Of a stretch of 38,543 nucleotides of DNA, positions 18,280-25,318 are shown in pieces. Every line of letters starts with the position of its first letter. Within the stretch, counting starts at the first letter, position 1. Location of the stretch: assembly GCA_902769055.1 (NCBI GenBank), contig CACXNL010000004.1, positions 1 to 38,543 of the forward strand. The letters are read 5' to 3'. Source of the stretch: an uncultured Pseudomonadota bacterium. GTDB taxonomy: Bacteria; Pseudomonadota; Alphaproteobacteria; RUG11792. Below the pieces are notes generated by a model. That model searched no databases and was not told the DNA's origin. It saw only the letters and a list, made by a program, of their open reading frames with translations. Position numbers and translations under genes: made by a program.

Positions 18280-19053
18280 ATGTTGCAAAAGTTTAGTACA
18301 GTGCTTGGTTCAACGCGTTTTGAAGCGAGAAATGCTATGAGAATTTGGAAATGGTTAGCTGTGACGATAATGTCCGGATTAGCTACAATCGGGACTGGTA
18401 CAGCAATGGAAAGCGCAAAGATGGTCACTGAAGGTGCTGCGGATGATGCGAATGTAGTTACGGAGAATGCCGCAATCGCTGAACACAACGGCGTATATGG
18501 TGGCAAGTGGCATATTGTCTCCCCCGAGGGCTTCGATTTACCCGAAGGGCTGGAATATCTGAGGAACAATGCAAGTGATAGCTTTTGTGAAGCAAGATCG
18601 AACGCCGAAATAAAAGCAATGGTAGTAGTAAATAACATAGAAGTTGAGTATGCACTTAATGAAATGCTTCGCGTATTGTATAAAAATTGTGCATATGGGA
18701 TCAGTTTAACATTCAAAAACTGTTACTCACCAGCAACGGAGCACTGTTTTAATTTTCAAAGAGTAAACAAGCTCTCGTTCCATGTTAAGGAACTCATATT
18801 CGATAAGGTGAATATCACTTTTGAGGATCTCGGTGTAATTTTGAATGTTACTCATTACATGGAGTTATGTTACAGCTTCTTCAACATTGTTTTTGAAAAG
18901 AAAGATTGGAAATTTCTAGATAAAGTGAAAGAATTTTATGATTCTTGTAGTGAACGACCTTTTAAATTTTGTAAATTTCAAAATTGCAATTTCACCGAAG
19001 CAGAAATTGCGACGCTGAAAGTAGTGCTAGGGGGGTGTAGCTTAAATGTATGA
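18280..19053 (+). CDS. Exported Cys-rich protein with possible leucine-rich-like repeats
   Basis: Not recognised. An internal signal peptide is clear (MRIWKWLAVTIMSGLATIG, cleavage near TAMES); the first ~19 residues before it may be an extended n-region, or translation may start at the ATG at 18337. The mature part contains ten or more Cys. From about residue 165 there is a loose periodicity (LSFHVKELIFDKVNITFEDL, then ELCYSFFNIVFEKKDW, then FKFCKFQNCNFTEAEIATL) resembling degenerate leucine-rich repeats with an L-x-F-x2-C/N-x-F core. This reading is weak. Length is 257 residues. AGGAAAG upstream is a poor-distance ribosome-binding site. It is followed by the deaminase-like gene on the same strand, 87 bases away. 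Confidence 0.6.
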   Translation: MLQKFSTVLGSTRFEARNAMRIWKWLAVTIMSGLATIGTGTAMESAKMVTEGAADDANVVTENAAIAEHNGVYGGKWHIVSPEGFDLPEGLEYLRNNASDSFCEARSNAEIKAMVVVNNIEVEYALNEMLRVLYKNCAYGISLTFKNCYSPATEHCFNFQRVNKLSFHVKELIFDKVNITFEDLGVILNVTHYMELCYSFFNIVFEKKDWKFLDKVKEFYDSCSERPFKFCKFQNCNFTEAEIATLKVVLGGCSLNV

Positions 19054-19140
19054 ATTTGAGCAAGGTGAGCTTGACGAATAGTATTCTTTTGGGTTACACT
19101 CTGTATAAGGATGGTTGCATTATGAAAAAGAGGGGTCAGA

Positions 19141-20007
19141 GTGAAAAGAGGATTGATAATCGGATGTGGTTTGATTTCAATGGTGACGTGTACGCATGGC
19201 GTAGCAGAGGTGTACCGAATAGATAATGGGGAAATGAGTCTAAACGGGATCAACGATAAAACGTATCGATTACCGCAAGATGCGGAAGGGATCAACGAGC
19301 TGATAGATGCTTTAAGGGAGTATGTCATAAATTTAAAACAAGAATCGGAAGATTTAGATCAAAGAAAATCTAAATCCCAAAAGATATTAAATAAAAAAAG
19401 AAGCGACGCTAACACAACAACGAAACTATATGTAAACGCAAGCACTTTTGCATTGTTACCGATCGGTAAACTAAGGCATAGTCCAGGTTTTGCGATATAT
19501 ATACCCTCGAACCGAGGGGTACAGGTATACATAGCTGATAAAGAAGATGGTGAAGACAATGGTACTGATAGCTCCGAAAAAGCTCATACGGAGAGGCAGT
19601 TAATTTCGGAGATATGTAAAGTGAATAAGCACGTTCTAAATGGTCGGTTATACATATACACCGAGTTACCTCCTTGTTCAAAAGGCACCAACACTCAGAC
19701 TTGTGTGCAATATTATGAGAATTTCATAAGGGGAACGAGTGACTTAAATTTATACATCACACACACTAATCCAGACAACAGTGGGGATTCAAGAACGAAA
19801 GAGAAAGAGAAAAATAAAGGTATAGAATTGATAAAGAAAATTCTAAAGTGTAGAATTGACGTAGGAAATGGGGGCGATCAAACATTTAAAATGGGCGGCA
19901 CATCAGTAACAATTAGCCTGGATTCAGCGGGTTTTAAGTCTATAAACACTTCATTACCCCCAGAACTGAAGCATATCCAAAGAATCCATGTTAAAAGAAT
20001 ACCATAA
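19141..20007 (+). CDS. Secreted deaminase-fold protein, putative nucleic-acid/nucleotide deaminase effector
   Basis: The signal peptide is MKRGLIIGCGLISMVTCTHG (cleavage near VAE, residue ~22). The C-terminal half has the zinc-dependent deaminase signature: AHTERQLISEI with His149 and catalytic Glu151, then strand RLYIYTELPPC with Cys179 and, after eight residues, Cys188 in QTCVQYYENF, then strand DLNLYITHTN. H-x-E plus PC-x(n)-C in this strand order is the layout of the cytidine-deaminase-like superfamily, including bacterial toxin deaminases; the C-x8-C spacing is longer than the usual CxxC. The N-terminal ~95 residues contain a charged coiled coil. The start is GTG with GAGGGG eight bases upstream. 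Target (DNA, RNA or free base) is unknown, and no immunity gene is evident next to it. Confidence 0.65.
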   Translation: MKRGLIIGCGLISMVTCTHGVAEVYRIDNGEMSLNGINDKTYRLPQDAEGINELIDALREYVINLKQESEDLDQRKSKSQKILNKKRSDANTTTKLYVNASTFALLPIGKLRHSPGFAIYIPSNRGVQVYIADKEDGEDNGTDSSEKAHTERQLISEICKVNKHVLNGRLYIYTELPPCSKGTNTQTCVQYYENFIRGTSDLNLYITHTNPDNSGDSRTKEKEKNKGIELIKKILKCRIDVGNGGDQTFKMGGTSVTISLDSAGFKSINTSLPPELKHIQRIHVKRIP

Positions 20008-20072
20008 AGGTCTAAATAACTCAGAAGAATTTCATTTGGCAAATATTTACTTCTACATCTAGGACTCTGTTT

Positions 20073-20687
20073 TCATGCATAATGGTTTGTTATATCGTGT
20101 GTTATAGCCAGGCAGATTTTGTTGCACTGCTTGGCTAGATTTTGAGCGATGTTCATGACTAATGCAGATGTTTTTTTGTCGAGTGAGGCGGTGATTTCGT
20201 CGAGAAGTAGGACCTCATAGTCGGAAAGAGTAGCCATTATTAAACTCAGTGCTTGGCGTTGTCCTCCTGAAAGGTTGCCGGCATATTCGTTTAGTCTATT
20301 TTCTAGTCCCATATTTAAAGTCGACAATTTTTCTATAAAAAACTCTCGAAGGGACCTTGATGCAATAGTACAAAATCGCCGATTCCCGCGCCTGTACGCT
20401 ATATTCAAATTCTCGAAAATCGTCATTTCAGGAATGGTTCCTTGACGGGGATCCTGCAATACGTTCGCGATAAGTCCAGTCCTTTCGCGAAGTGACATTT
20501 CGCCAATATCTCGCCTATCAACAAGCACACGTCCTGAAGTAGGCTTTATGATGCCAGATATAATGTTGAATAAGGTCGTTTTTCCAGCACCATTATCTCC
20601 GGTCACATAAACAAACTCGCCATTTTGTACCTCAAGATTTATATCTCGCAATATGTTTTTATAGCAAATATTTTCTAACTTCAGCAT
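20073..20687 (-). CDS. ABC transporter ATP-binding protein (TrpZ-like), short C-terminus
   Basis: The nucleotide-binding subunit of the importer encoded just upstream. Walker A is GDNGAGKTT, the Q-loop is NVLQDPRQG, the signature LSGGQRQALSL, Walker B VLLLDEITASLD, and the H-loop AITHD. It stops only four residues after THD with ITNHYA, so the usual last ~40 residues (such as the D-R-x-G-R-I end) are missing; the core ATPase is complete. Following bases contain stops in all frames soon after, so this looks like real truncation rather than one frameshift. Length is 204 residues. AAGGAGG overlaps the end of the permease gene. Confidence 0.85.
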   Translation of the reverse strand: MLKLENICYKNILRDINLEVQNGEFVYVTGDNGAGKTTLFNIISGIIKPTSGRVLVDRRDIGEMSLRERTGLIANVLQDPRQGTIPEMTIFENLNIAYRRGNRRFCTIASRSLREFFIEKLSTLNMGLENRLNEYAGNLSGGQRQALSLIMATLSDYEVLLLDEITASLDKKTSALVMNIAQNLAKQCNKICLAITHDITNHYA

Positions 20688-20689
20688 TT

Positions 20690-21583
20690 TTAATCCTCCT
20701 TTTTTGTAAATAGCAACTTCTTTCTCACTTCAATACTCACATCCGCTTGACTTTCCCGTTCCTTACGCACTAGCATCATCGCAATTATTATTGCCCCAGC
20801 AACTAGGTTAATGTCTTGCGTTTCGATTTGCATAAAATCGCTGTGTAATGCCAACATTATAAAAAATCGATATAAAATCGACCCAGTTATACATGCCAAG
20901 ATGAAAAATCCAGCTTTCTTAAACCTGAAAACTTTTTCGCCCATGATTACTGCAGCTAATCCTGCTATAAGTGTCCCTTTTCCTTGAGATACGTCGCAAA
21001 AGCCCTGATATTGGGTAAACATTGCGCCACCCAATCCAATCAGTGCATTGCTCAAAATCAGCCCAAAAAACTTCATTGCATTGATGTTAATTCCCATAAT
21101 TTCGGAGAACTTCTTGTTATATCCAACGGAACGAAGCGCCAATCCAAAATCGGTAAACAATAAATAAACCAACAAAGCAGATAAAGGCAACATCAGTGCA
21201 ATTATAGTCCAGCTGTTCATCGATAAATCCAAGTCATTTAGTGTAATGTTCGGCATCCCGCCCATAACCTTCAGGTTGATGGAATAAAGCATAAATGCAA
21301 CGATGATCCCGGATAGCAAATCTGAAATCTTGCAATAAATATTCAAAATCCCGGTGCATAACCCGGCTACTCCTCCCGCAATCGTCGCAAATACCATCGC
21401 AATATAGGGGCTTATGCCACACTGTATTAGTGCGGCACAAACGCTACTTCCGAAGACGAAGCTGCCATCGCAAGTCATATCGGCGAAGTTGATGGTGCGA
21501 AACGTCAAGTACACTCCAACCGCGACCAAGCCGTATATAAGTCCTATGTCGGTTGTCATTATTACTTCCTGTAAACCTAACAC
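20690..21583 (-). CDS. ABC transporter permease (TrpY-like, LivH family)
   Basis: A membrane permease of the branched-chain amino-acid/tryptophan type (BPD_transp_2), with about eight to nine hydrophobic segments. It includes VYLTFRTINFADMTCDGSFVFG and the EAA-like GLALRSVGYNKKFSEIMGIN typical of this family. The GTG at 21583 overlaps the stop of the binding-protein gene (GTGTTAG) and has GGAGGAAG seven bases upstream, a clear coupled start. Length is 297 residues. Together with its neighbours it should import tryptophan or a related compound; the substrate is inferred from operon context. Confidence 0.88.
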   Translation of the reverse strand: MLGLQEVIMTTDIGLIYGLVAVGVYLTFRTINFADMTCDGSFVFGSSVCAALIQCGISPYIAMVFATIAGGVAGLCTGILNIYCKISDLLSGIIVAFMLYSINLKVMGGMPNITLNDLDLSMNSWTIIALMLPLSALLVYLLFTDFGLALRSVGYNKKFSEIMGININAMKFFGLILSNALIGLGGAMFTQYQGFCDVSQGKGTLIAGLAAVIMGEKVFRFKKAGFFILACITGSILYRFFIMLALHSDFMQIETQDINLVAGAIIIAMMLVRKERESQADVSIEVRKKLLFTKKED

Positions 21584-22503
21584 TTCGCTTCCTCCAACAC
21601 TTCTTTCGGTATTTCCACTCCGAGTTCTTTCGCCTTTGCTTTGTTAATATAAAGCTCAGTATTTGACGGATATTCAATATTGATTTTATTTATATCTTCG
21701 CCATTTTTTATTCGACGTATCATCCTGCCCGTCTGCTTCCCGATTTCATATTGGTTAGGTCCCAGAGCCGCCAAACAGCCTTTGGCAACTTGGTCAGTAT
21801 CGCTAACGTACACCGGTATTTTTACCTTATCGCAAGCCTTCACAATGAACGGAATACCACTTAATGCTGTATTGTCATTTGTTATAAATACAGCATCTAC
21901 CTTTGTTTTCAGCTTGTTTATAGCTTGCGGTATATCCGCCGATTGCTGAATAGACTGCTTGACCAGCTTTATACCCTGTGCTTCACATTCCTTTTCCAGT
22001 TTGCTTATTATGCTGATTGAGTTAGACTCGCCTGAATTGTAAAGTATTCCCAGTTTTTTGAGTTTCGGCTGTAGCTTTTTAAACAACTCAAGTTGTGGTT
22101 TTAGAGCAACAAAATTGGAGACACCAGTCGTATTACTGTTAGCAAAATTCTTTGAAATATCGCTAGGCTCAGTGACTGAACTGAAAACCAACTTCGCTTT
22201 TCCGGATTTTGCATACTTAAACACGCACTGCGCCGGTGTTGTTCCAATCGCCACTATCACATCCGCTTTAGAATTAACGAACTTTGTTGCTATTTGATAA
22301 CCCAAAGCTGGGTCAGCCTGACATGTTTCTATATCATAATTTATGTCTTCGTCCTTTAATTCATCCTTGATACCTTCAACAACAGAATTTATTGCTTCGT
22401 GTTCAACAACCTTTATTATTGATACCTTTGGTGAATATGCGTTTGCATAATTACATAACACACTGCTTGCTATTATTAACCGTTTCAACATTTTCTTGGA
22501 CAT
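21577..22503 (-). CDS. ABC transporter substrate-binding protein (TrpX-like)
   Basis: An exported binding protein of the ABC_sub_bind family associated with TrpXYZ-type importers. The signal peptide is MSKKMLKRLIIASSVLCNYANA. Family marks include ADVIVAIGTTPAQCV, VTEPSDI, KKLGILYNSGESNS, DAVFITNDNTALSG and PVYVSDTDQVAKGCLAALGPNQYEIGKQTGRM. The ATG at 22503 has AAGGAGAAG seven bases upstream; longer in-frame starts would place non-signal residues ahead of the signal peptide. It starts inside the 3' end of the regulator gene (53-base overlap). Length is 308 residues. The upstream TrpR-like regulator supports tryptophan as ligand, but this is inference. Confidence 0.88.
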   Translation of the reverse strand: MSKKMLKRLIIASSVLCNYANAYSPKVSIIKVVEHEAINSVVEGIKDELKDEDINYDIETCQADPALGYQIATKFVNSKADVIVAIGTTPAQCVFKYAKSGKAKLVFSSVTEPSDISKNFANSNTTGVSNFVALKPQLELFKKLQPKLKKLGILYNSGESNSISIISKLEKECEAQGIKLVKQSIQQSADIPQAINKLKTKVDAVFITNDNTALSGIPFIVKACDKVKIPVYVSDTDQVAKGCLAALGPNQYEIGKQTGRMIRRIKNGEDINKINIEYPSNTELYINKAKAKELGVEIPKEVLEEAKC

Positions 22504-22795
22504 TTTTCTTCTCCTTTTTAATTCTATCCAACAAACTCCTATACCCTTTATACGGCTCATCATTTAAAAAACGAGCCACTCTTGCGATTGTGGTAGTGCT
22601 TACACCAGTCTTTTCGTTGATCTTGCGATACGATAATCCGCCATTATCCAACAACTGGCAGACTTCCCACCGCTCGTTCAACGCCTTCAGCTCTTGGGGG
22701 GTGCATAAATCCTTCAAAAAATTGACCACCTCCTCCGGGCTTTCAAGCATCACAATCGCTTCATACAAACTCAAATGGTGATGATCGTCGTCCAT
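22451..22795 (-). CDS. TrpR/YerC-YecD family transcriptional regulator
   Basis: A small helical DNA-binding protein of the Trp repressor superfamily. LYEAIVMLESPEEVVNFLKDLCTPQELKALNERW matches the dimerisation helices, and LSYRKINEKTGVSTTTIARVARFL is the helix-turn-helix. The N-terminus carries His/Asp residues (DDDHHH). Length is 114 residues, about that of TrpR. It is the first gene of an operon with an ABC importer, and a palindromic site covers the promoter (22812-22857), suggesting an autoregulated, amino-acid-responsive repressor. Ligand identity is inferred from the family. GAGG lies eight bases before the ATG. Confidence 0.88.
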   Translation of the reverse strand: MDDDHHHLSLYEAIVMLESPEEVVNFLKDLCTPQELKALNERWEVCQLLDNGGLSYRKINEKTGVSTTTIARVARFLNDEPYKGYRSLLDRIKKEKKNVQENVETVNNSKQCVM

Positions 22796-22811
22796 AGCCC
22801 AACCTCTTTTT

Positions 22812-22857
22812 GTATCACCGTGATACTACAGTATCACAAGTTTTCTTATCGTGTCAA
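22812..22857 (-). promoter_or_regulatory. Promoter and palindromic operator of the TrpR-like/ABC importer operon
   Basis: On the minus strand TTGACA (22857-22852), a 16-base spacer and GATACT (22835-22830) form the promoter. GTATCAC-C-GTGATAC (22812-22826) is a perfect 7-1-7 palindrome over the expected start site, and a third half-site GTATCAC (22831-22837) overlaps the -10. Repressor binding here would block transcription. The site also lies upstream of the divergent lipoprotein gene and might affect it. Confidence 0.75.
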
Positions 22858-22994
22858 TTTTTTCGAAAAATTTCATGACTGATCGGCTTTGTAAAAATAT
22901 TCGTGCACATGCGCAACAACTTCGACGATTTAATTTGATCGGAAAAACAGAAATGGTAAGATGGCATGAGAATGTAAGGATTTGGATCGCGAAA

Positions 22995-23450
22995 ATGATG
23001 AAGTTTGGACGAATACTTTCAGTAACGCTGTCAGCTGTGTTGTTGGCGGGCTGTGGATCTGATTTTTCAGGCAACAGATATGAGCAGTCGCAAGTAGGCG
23101 AGGTTTCGCAGACAAGCAAAGGTGTCGTGATTTCGCAAAGAAGGGTTGAGCTAAAACCAGATAGTTCCACTGCGGGAACGGCACTCGGGGCAGTTGGTGG
23201 CGGTTTGCTCGGTAGTATGTTTGGTGGCGGTAATGCCAAGATATTGACAACCACAGCAGGTGCAGTCGCTGGTGGCGTGGCTGGAAATGCAATTGCAACG
23301 CGAGCGCAGGATGGCATAGAATACACCGTCAAGCTAGAAAACGGCGCGATTGTTACAATTGCTCAGGATCCGACACCAGCAATCGCTAACGGACAGAAGG
23401 TATACATAATTCACAGTCAAAGAGGACGAAGCAGAATTGTCCCGCAATAG
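22995..23450 (+). CDS. Glycine-zipper outer-membrane lipoprotein (SlyB/17-kDa antigen type)
   Basis: A lipoprotein signal peptide ends in the lipobox LLAGC. The mature protein has a glycine-zipper membrane segment (GTALGAVGGGLLGSMFGGG, then TTTAGAVAGGVAGNAIATRA) followed by a small beta domain (IEYTVKLENGAIVTIAQ, NGQKVYIIHS). This is the layout of SlyB and the rickettsial 17-kDa surface antigen, which sit in the outer membrane. Two adjacent ATG codons (22995, 22998) fit the signal peptide; upstream in-frame ATGs would give an unusually long n-region. Length is 151 residues. It is followed, with a 14-base overlap, by another lipoprotein gene and then dnaA. Confidence 0.88.
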   Translation: MMKFGRILSVTLSAVLLAGCGSDFSGNRYEQSQVGEVSQTSKGVVISQRRVELKPDSSTAGTALGAVGGGLLGSMFGGGNAKILTTTAGAVAGGVAGNAIATRAQDGIEYTVKLENGAIVTIAQDPTPAIANGQKVYIIHSQRGRSRIVPQ

Positions 23451-23943
23451 AACGAAACTTAATGTTCTGTATTTGGTCGGTATCTGCGCTCTAGCTGCTT
23501 GCAATAATTTGATCCCGACCACTTTCGTTTGGCTTAATCGGATCGATTTTGAGGTTGATCCTCAAGCCAATCGAGGAGCTTCTTTCGTTTGCCATGTGAC
23601 TGTTGCTTATTCGCAAGATTTATTGGACAAATTGAGTGGAATGCAAGACGCAAAGGTATACTTCGAGCAAATTGATTCGATAAAAAAGATGTATAAGGAT
23701 GCAATAGAGGTATTTCAATTTGACATGATTCCAGGAAGAAACCAGTTAGACAGGAAGATAAATTTGCGCTCGTACTCGAGGGCGAAAGGCGCATTTGTGT
23801 ACGCGAAATACACAACGCCCGGAAAATATATGGAAAATGTTGGGCTGGCACGCACATTGACGGTAAGATTTTTACCAAACAAGATGGAGCTGCATTCTGA
23901 CATGAGTCTAGATAAGTTAACTGAACAGATAAGGCGCAAGTAA
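23437..23943 (+). CDS. Putative lipoprotein of unknown function
   Basis: The start is a TTG at 23437 overlapping the preceding gene; it yields a good lipoprotein signal peptide ending VGICALAAC. The mature part of ~145 residues looks like a beta-sandwich (IDFEVDPQANRGASFVCHVT, FQFDMIPGRNQLDRKINL, TLTVRFLPNKMEL). The profile of alternating strands, a G-x-S-type early loop and a late PG resembles TssJ-like secretion lipoproteins, but I cannot support that call and no other type VI genes are in the window. The gene ends one base before dnaA, so it is probably co-transcribed with it. GAGGACG about ten bases upstream may serve as ribosome-binding site. Confidence 0.75.
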   Translation: MSRNRTKLNVLYLVGICALAACNNLIPTTFVWLNRIDFEVDPQANRGASFVCHVTVAYSQDLLDKLSGMQDAKVYFEQIDSIKKMYKDAIEVFQFDMIPGRNQLDRKINLRSYSRAKGAFVYAKYTTPGKYMENVGLARTLTVRFLPNKMELHSDMSLDKLTEQIRRK

Positions 23944-23944
23944 T

Positions 23945-25309
23945 ATGCTCGATAGTGCAACCGAAGAATTAAAGCAAGTTTGGAGTGACGCTCTTGAAGA
24001 TATCCGAAAAGAAGTTGGCGCGAGCGATTATGAGACGTGGATTTCGAAATTGCAATTGCTAGAAATAAGGGATGATGTAGCGAAAGTCGCTGCACCTACG
24101 AAATACATCCGAGACAACGTAACTTGGCGGTATTCGGATGTGATCGTAAATGCACTTAGCGCCGGTGGGTGTCAGATAAATTGTGTCAATATAGATGTGT
24201 ACGATAACAATAATTCCACGATAGTCGCTGAATCTGCCGCGCCAGAGAAGAAACAGCCCGAGCAAAAGAGCGCAATAAATCTTGAAGGAATGACCGTCCT
24301 GGATAAAAAATTCACGTTTAAGAATTTTATAGTTGGGAAACCGAATGAGTTTGCATACGCCGCGGCTATGCGAGTAGCGGAATCGGAAACTCCTGCATTT
24401 AATCCGTTGTTCTTGTATGGCGGCGTTGGACTTGGGAAAACGCACTTAATGCACGCAATTGCTTGGCATATAAAGGAAACGCAGCCTCAGAAGCGCTTCA
24501 TATATCTCTCTGCAGAAAAATTTATGTATCTCTTCATAAAGTCGCTCAGGTATAAAGATGCGATGAGTTTCAAGGAGATGTTCCGAAATGTTGATGTGTT
24601 GATGGTCGATGACGTGCAGTTTATCGGCGGAAAAGATACGACGCAAGAGGAATTTTTTCACACATTTAACGAATTGGTCAATAACAATAGGCAGATAATA
24701 CTGTCGGCGGATAAGTCTCCGACAGATCTGGACGGTATGGAAGACAGGCTGAAGTCGCGGCTGGGATGGGGGCTGGTCGCGGATATACACCCGACGAGCT
24801 ATGAATTACGGCTCGGAATTTTGCAATCTAAGGCAAAGCGGCATAAAATAAAAATCCCGGATGAAGTTTTAGAATTTTTGTCGATGAAGATTACGTCCAA
24901 TATCCGCGAACTAGAGGGTGCGCTGAACCGAGTTGTCGCGCATGCAACGCTGGTTGGAGGAAATATAACGATTGATATGGCGAGTAATGTTTTGAGAGAT
25001 TTGCTGAGGTCTAATGAGAAATACATAACGATGGACTTAATTCAACGGAAGGTGTGTGAGTTTTTTAACATAAAGCTATCTGATTTGACTTCCACTAAGC
25101 GACAAAAAGCTATTGCGACAGCTCGGCACGTTGCGATGTATCTGGCTAAAGAGTTGACAACAAAATCGTTGCCGGATATAGGGCGAAGTTTCGGTGGGAA
25201 AGACCATTCGACTGTTATACATGCGGTTAAAAAAGTTAAAGAGAATGTTGAAAAAGATAAAGAATTTGCAACAAATCTCGAAATTCTGCGAAAAACTATT
25301 GAGAATTAG
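23945..25309 (+). CDS. dnaA: Chromosomal replication initiator DnaA
   Basis: The AAA+ initiator of chromosome replication. Domain I is at the N-terminus (VWSDALEDIRKEVGASDYETWI). Domain III starts FTFKNFIVGKPNEFAYAAA with Walker A GGVGLGKTHLMHAI, Walker B VLMVDDVQFI, and sensor/arginine motifs in DRLKSRLGWGL. Domain IV has the DNA-binding signature GRSFGGKDHSTVIHAVKKV. The linker (domain II) is short. Length of 454 residues is normal. The gene sits downstream of two lipoprotein genes and upstream of a transporter, with no dnaN or recF adjacent. I saw no cluster of DnaA boxes near it, so the origin is not obviously here. Confidence 0.98.
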   Translation: MLDSATEELKQVWSDALEDIRKEVGASDYETWISKLQLLEIRDDVAKVAAPTKYIRDNVTWRYSDVIVNALSAGGCQINCVNIDVYDNNNSTIVAESAAPEKKQPEQKSAINLEGMTVLDKKFTFKNFIVGKPNEFAYAAAMRVAESETPAFNPLFLYGGVGLGKTHLMHAIAWHIKETQPQKRFIYLSAEKFMYLFIKSLRYKDAMSFKEMFRNVDVLMVDDVQFIGGKDTTQEEFFHTFNELVNNNRQIILSADKSPTDLDGMEDRLKSRLGWGLVADIHPTSYELRLGILQSKAKRHKIKIPDEVLEFLSMKITSNIRELEGALNRVVAHATLVGGNITIDMASNVLRDLLRSNEKYITMDLIQRKVCEFFNIKLSDLTSTKRQKAIATARHVAMYLAKELTTKSLPDIGRSFGGKDHSTVIHAVKKVKENVEKDKEFATNLEILRKTIEN

Positions 25310-25318
25310 GGAGGTTGT

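Noticed and set aside
19122-19226. ATG at 19122 as start of the deaminase-like gene
   Set aside because: It is in another frame and ends after about 34 codons; the GTG at 19141 with GAGGGG upstream opens the frame with the signal peptide.
23437-23943. Confident assignment as type VI secretion lipoprotein TssJ
   Set aside because: Only a vague resemblance in strand pattern; no other type VI genes are in the window.
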